This document shows positions 63,557 through 64,000 of a stretch of 64,000 nt of DNA, one piece after another (positions within the stretch are counted from its first letter, which is position 1; each line of letters starts with the position of its first letter). This DNA is from Lobosporangium transversale (Eukaryota; Mortierellomycota; Mortierellomycetes; Mortierellales; Mortierellaceae): NCBI RefSeq assembly GCF_002105155.1, contig NW_019029011.1, positions 1 through 64,000 of the forward strand, given 5' to 3'. Both the position numbers and the translations under genes were made by a program. The notes below the pieces were generated by a model. It did not search any database and was not told the DNA's origin. It was given only the letters and a program-made list of their open reading frames with translations.

Positions 63557-64000
63557 ATGTTCATGAGGGGAATAGCCAAGAGCAAACAGAGTGTCATAGG
63601 CAGAGACACAATTTCCGTACTTCCTCCAGAAATTATTGAGCGAATCCTAATGCATGTCGGAGTGGCTACGCTCCGTATGGCCATCCCTTTAGTGTGCCGT
63701 CGATGGCATGACATTGTACAACCGCTCCTCAAGAGGTTAGTTCGCGTCAGGGCCATCCCGCTAAGCGATGCGATAGCAAGGTCAGAAAGAAAAAAAGTAA
63801 AGTTCATTAGCAGTGGGTACTTGGCAGCAAAGGAGTTGGAGCTGACACACCAACTACGGCTGGCCCATACTCTTGTATACGAAGCAGGAGCCTCCCCGAA
63901 TTCCAGCTTGCTGAGCGCGCCTGGCACTGAGGGACATAGAGCCTGGTCTATCCTTAAGAAGACCTTAATCTCAATATCAACATATCGTCCCCAAGACCTT
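63557..64000 (+). CDS. F-box protein, partial (cut by the right edge)
   Basis: An open frame of 148 codons runs from ATG 63557 to the window end without a stop. It starts MFMRGIAKSKQSVIG and has an F-box-like segment at about residues 22-56: VLPPEIIERILMHVG...MAIPLVCRRWHDIV. This parallels FPTETLEHIFSYLG...VSLVCRHWYHVA of the gene at 60091. LRLAHTLVYEAG also matches YTLVYNAS there. It therefore looks like another family member, intact as far as seen. A second ATG two codons on could be the start. Confidence 0.75.
   Translation, partial: MFMRGIAKSKQSVIGRDTISVLPPEIIERILMHVGVATLRMAIPLVCRRWHDIVQPLLKRLVRVRAIPLSDAIARSERKKVKFISSGYLAAKELELTHQLRLAHTLVYEAGASPNSSLLSAPGTEGHRAWSILKKTLISISTYRPQDL

Overview
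The window reads as nuclear DNA of a filamentous fungus from an early-diverging lineage, probably Mucoromycota/Mortierellomycota. This is an inference from gene content and style: several genes have up to nine short GT-AG introns, intergenic DNA is AT-rich with very many A/T homopolymer runs of 15-35 bases, F-box genes sit in decaying clusters, and there are DOPA-dioxygenase-like, tocopherol-cyclase-like and UPF0014 genes. No bacterial, viral or transposon gene was recognised, and no tRNA, rRNA or CRISPR array was found by eye.

Left third (1-17.4 kb), ordinary housekeeping and signalling genes on both strands: the first exon of a carbamoyl-phosphate synthase small-chain/URA2-type gene (-, runs off the left edge); a 76-aa two-EF-hand protein (+); a membrane-anchored tocopherol-cyclase-like protein (-); a ten-exon p21-activated kinase with a perfect CRIB motif (+); a PhoD-like phosphatase with a long proline-rich N-terminus (-); a DOPA 4,5-dioxygenase-family protein (-); and an ALYREF/Yra1-like mRNA-export adaptor with a UAP56-binding motif, a run of 32 glutamines and an RRM (-). 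A gene-poor stretch of about 6 kb follows.

Centre (23.4-43.3 kb), the most striking region: five oligopeptide-transporter (OPT) genes in head-to-tail tandem, all on +, each with one short first exon, one intron at exactly the same codon and phase, and one long second exon. The copies are mosaics: blocks of 176-239 bp are identical at every base between different pairs of copies, which points to gene conversion or unequal exchange. All five have a TATA box followed by a shared TTGTCYNTGAC element, and copies C and D also share a CGG-N8-CCG dyad at almost the same distance from the start codon.

Right third (43.5-64 kb): an F-box/leucine-rich-repeat gene (-); a five-exon gene for an unrecognised 1,291-aa protein with a PPxY motif and a C-terminal membrane segment (+); a ten-exon UPF0014 (FetB/ALS3-type) transporter permease (+); a calpain-type cysteine protease with an intact Cys-His-Asn triad (+); and an F-box family cluster made of one intact gene, two decayed remnants and one gene cut by the right edge.

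Exon boundaries were worked out by hand from GT/AG sites, reading-frame continuity and family motifs. For every complete spliced gene the exon lengths add up to a whole number of codons. Genes listed as spliced are given as their full span, with exon coordinates in the evidence.
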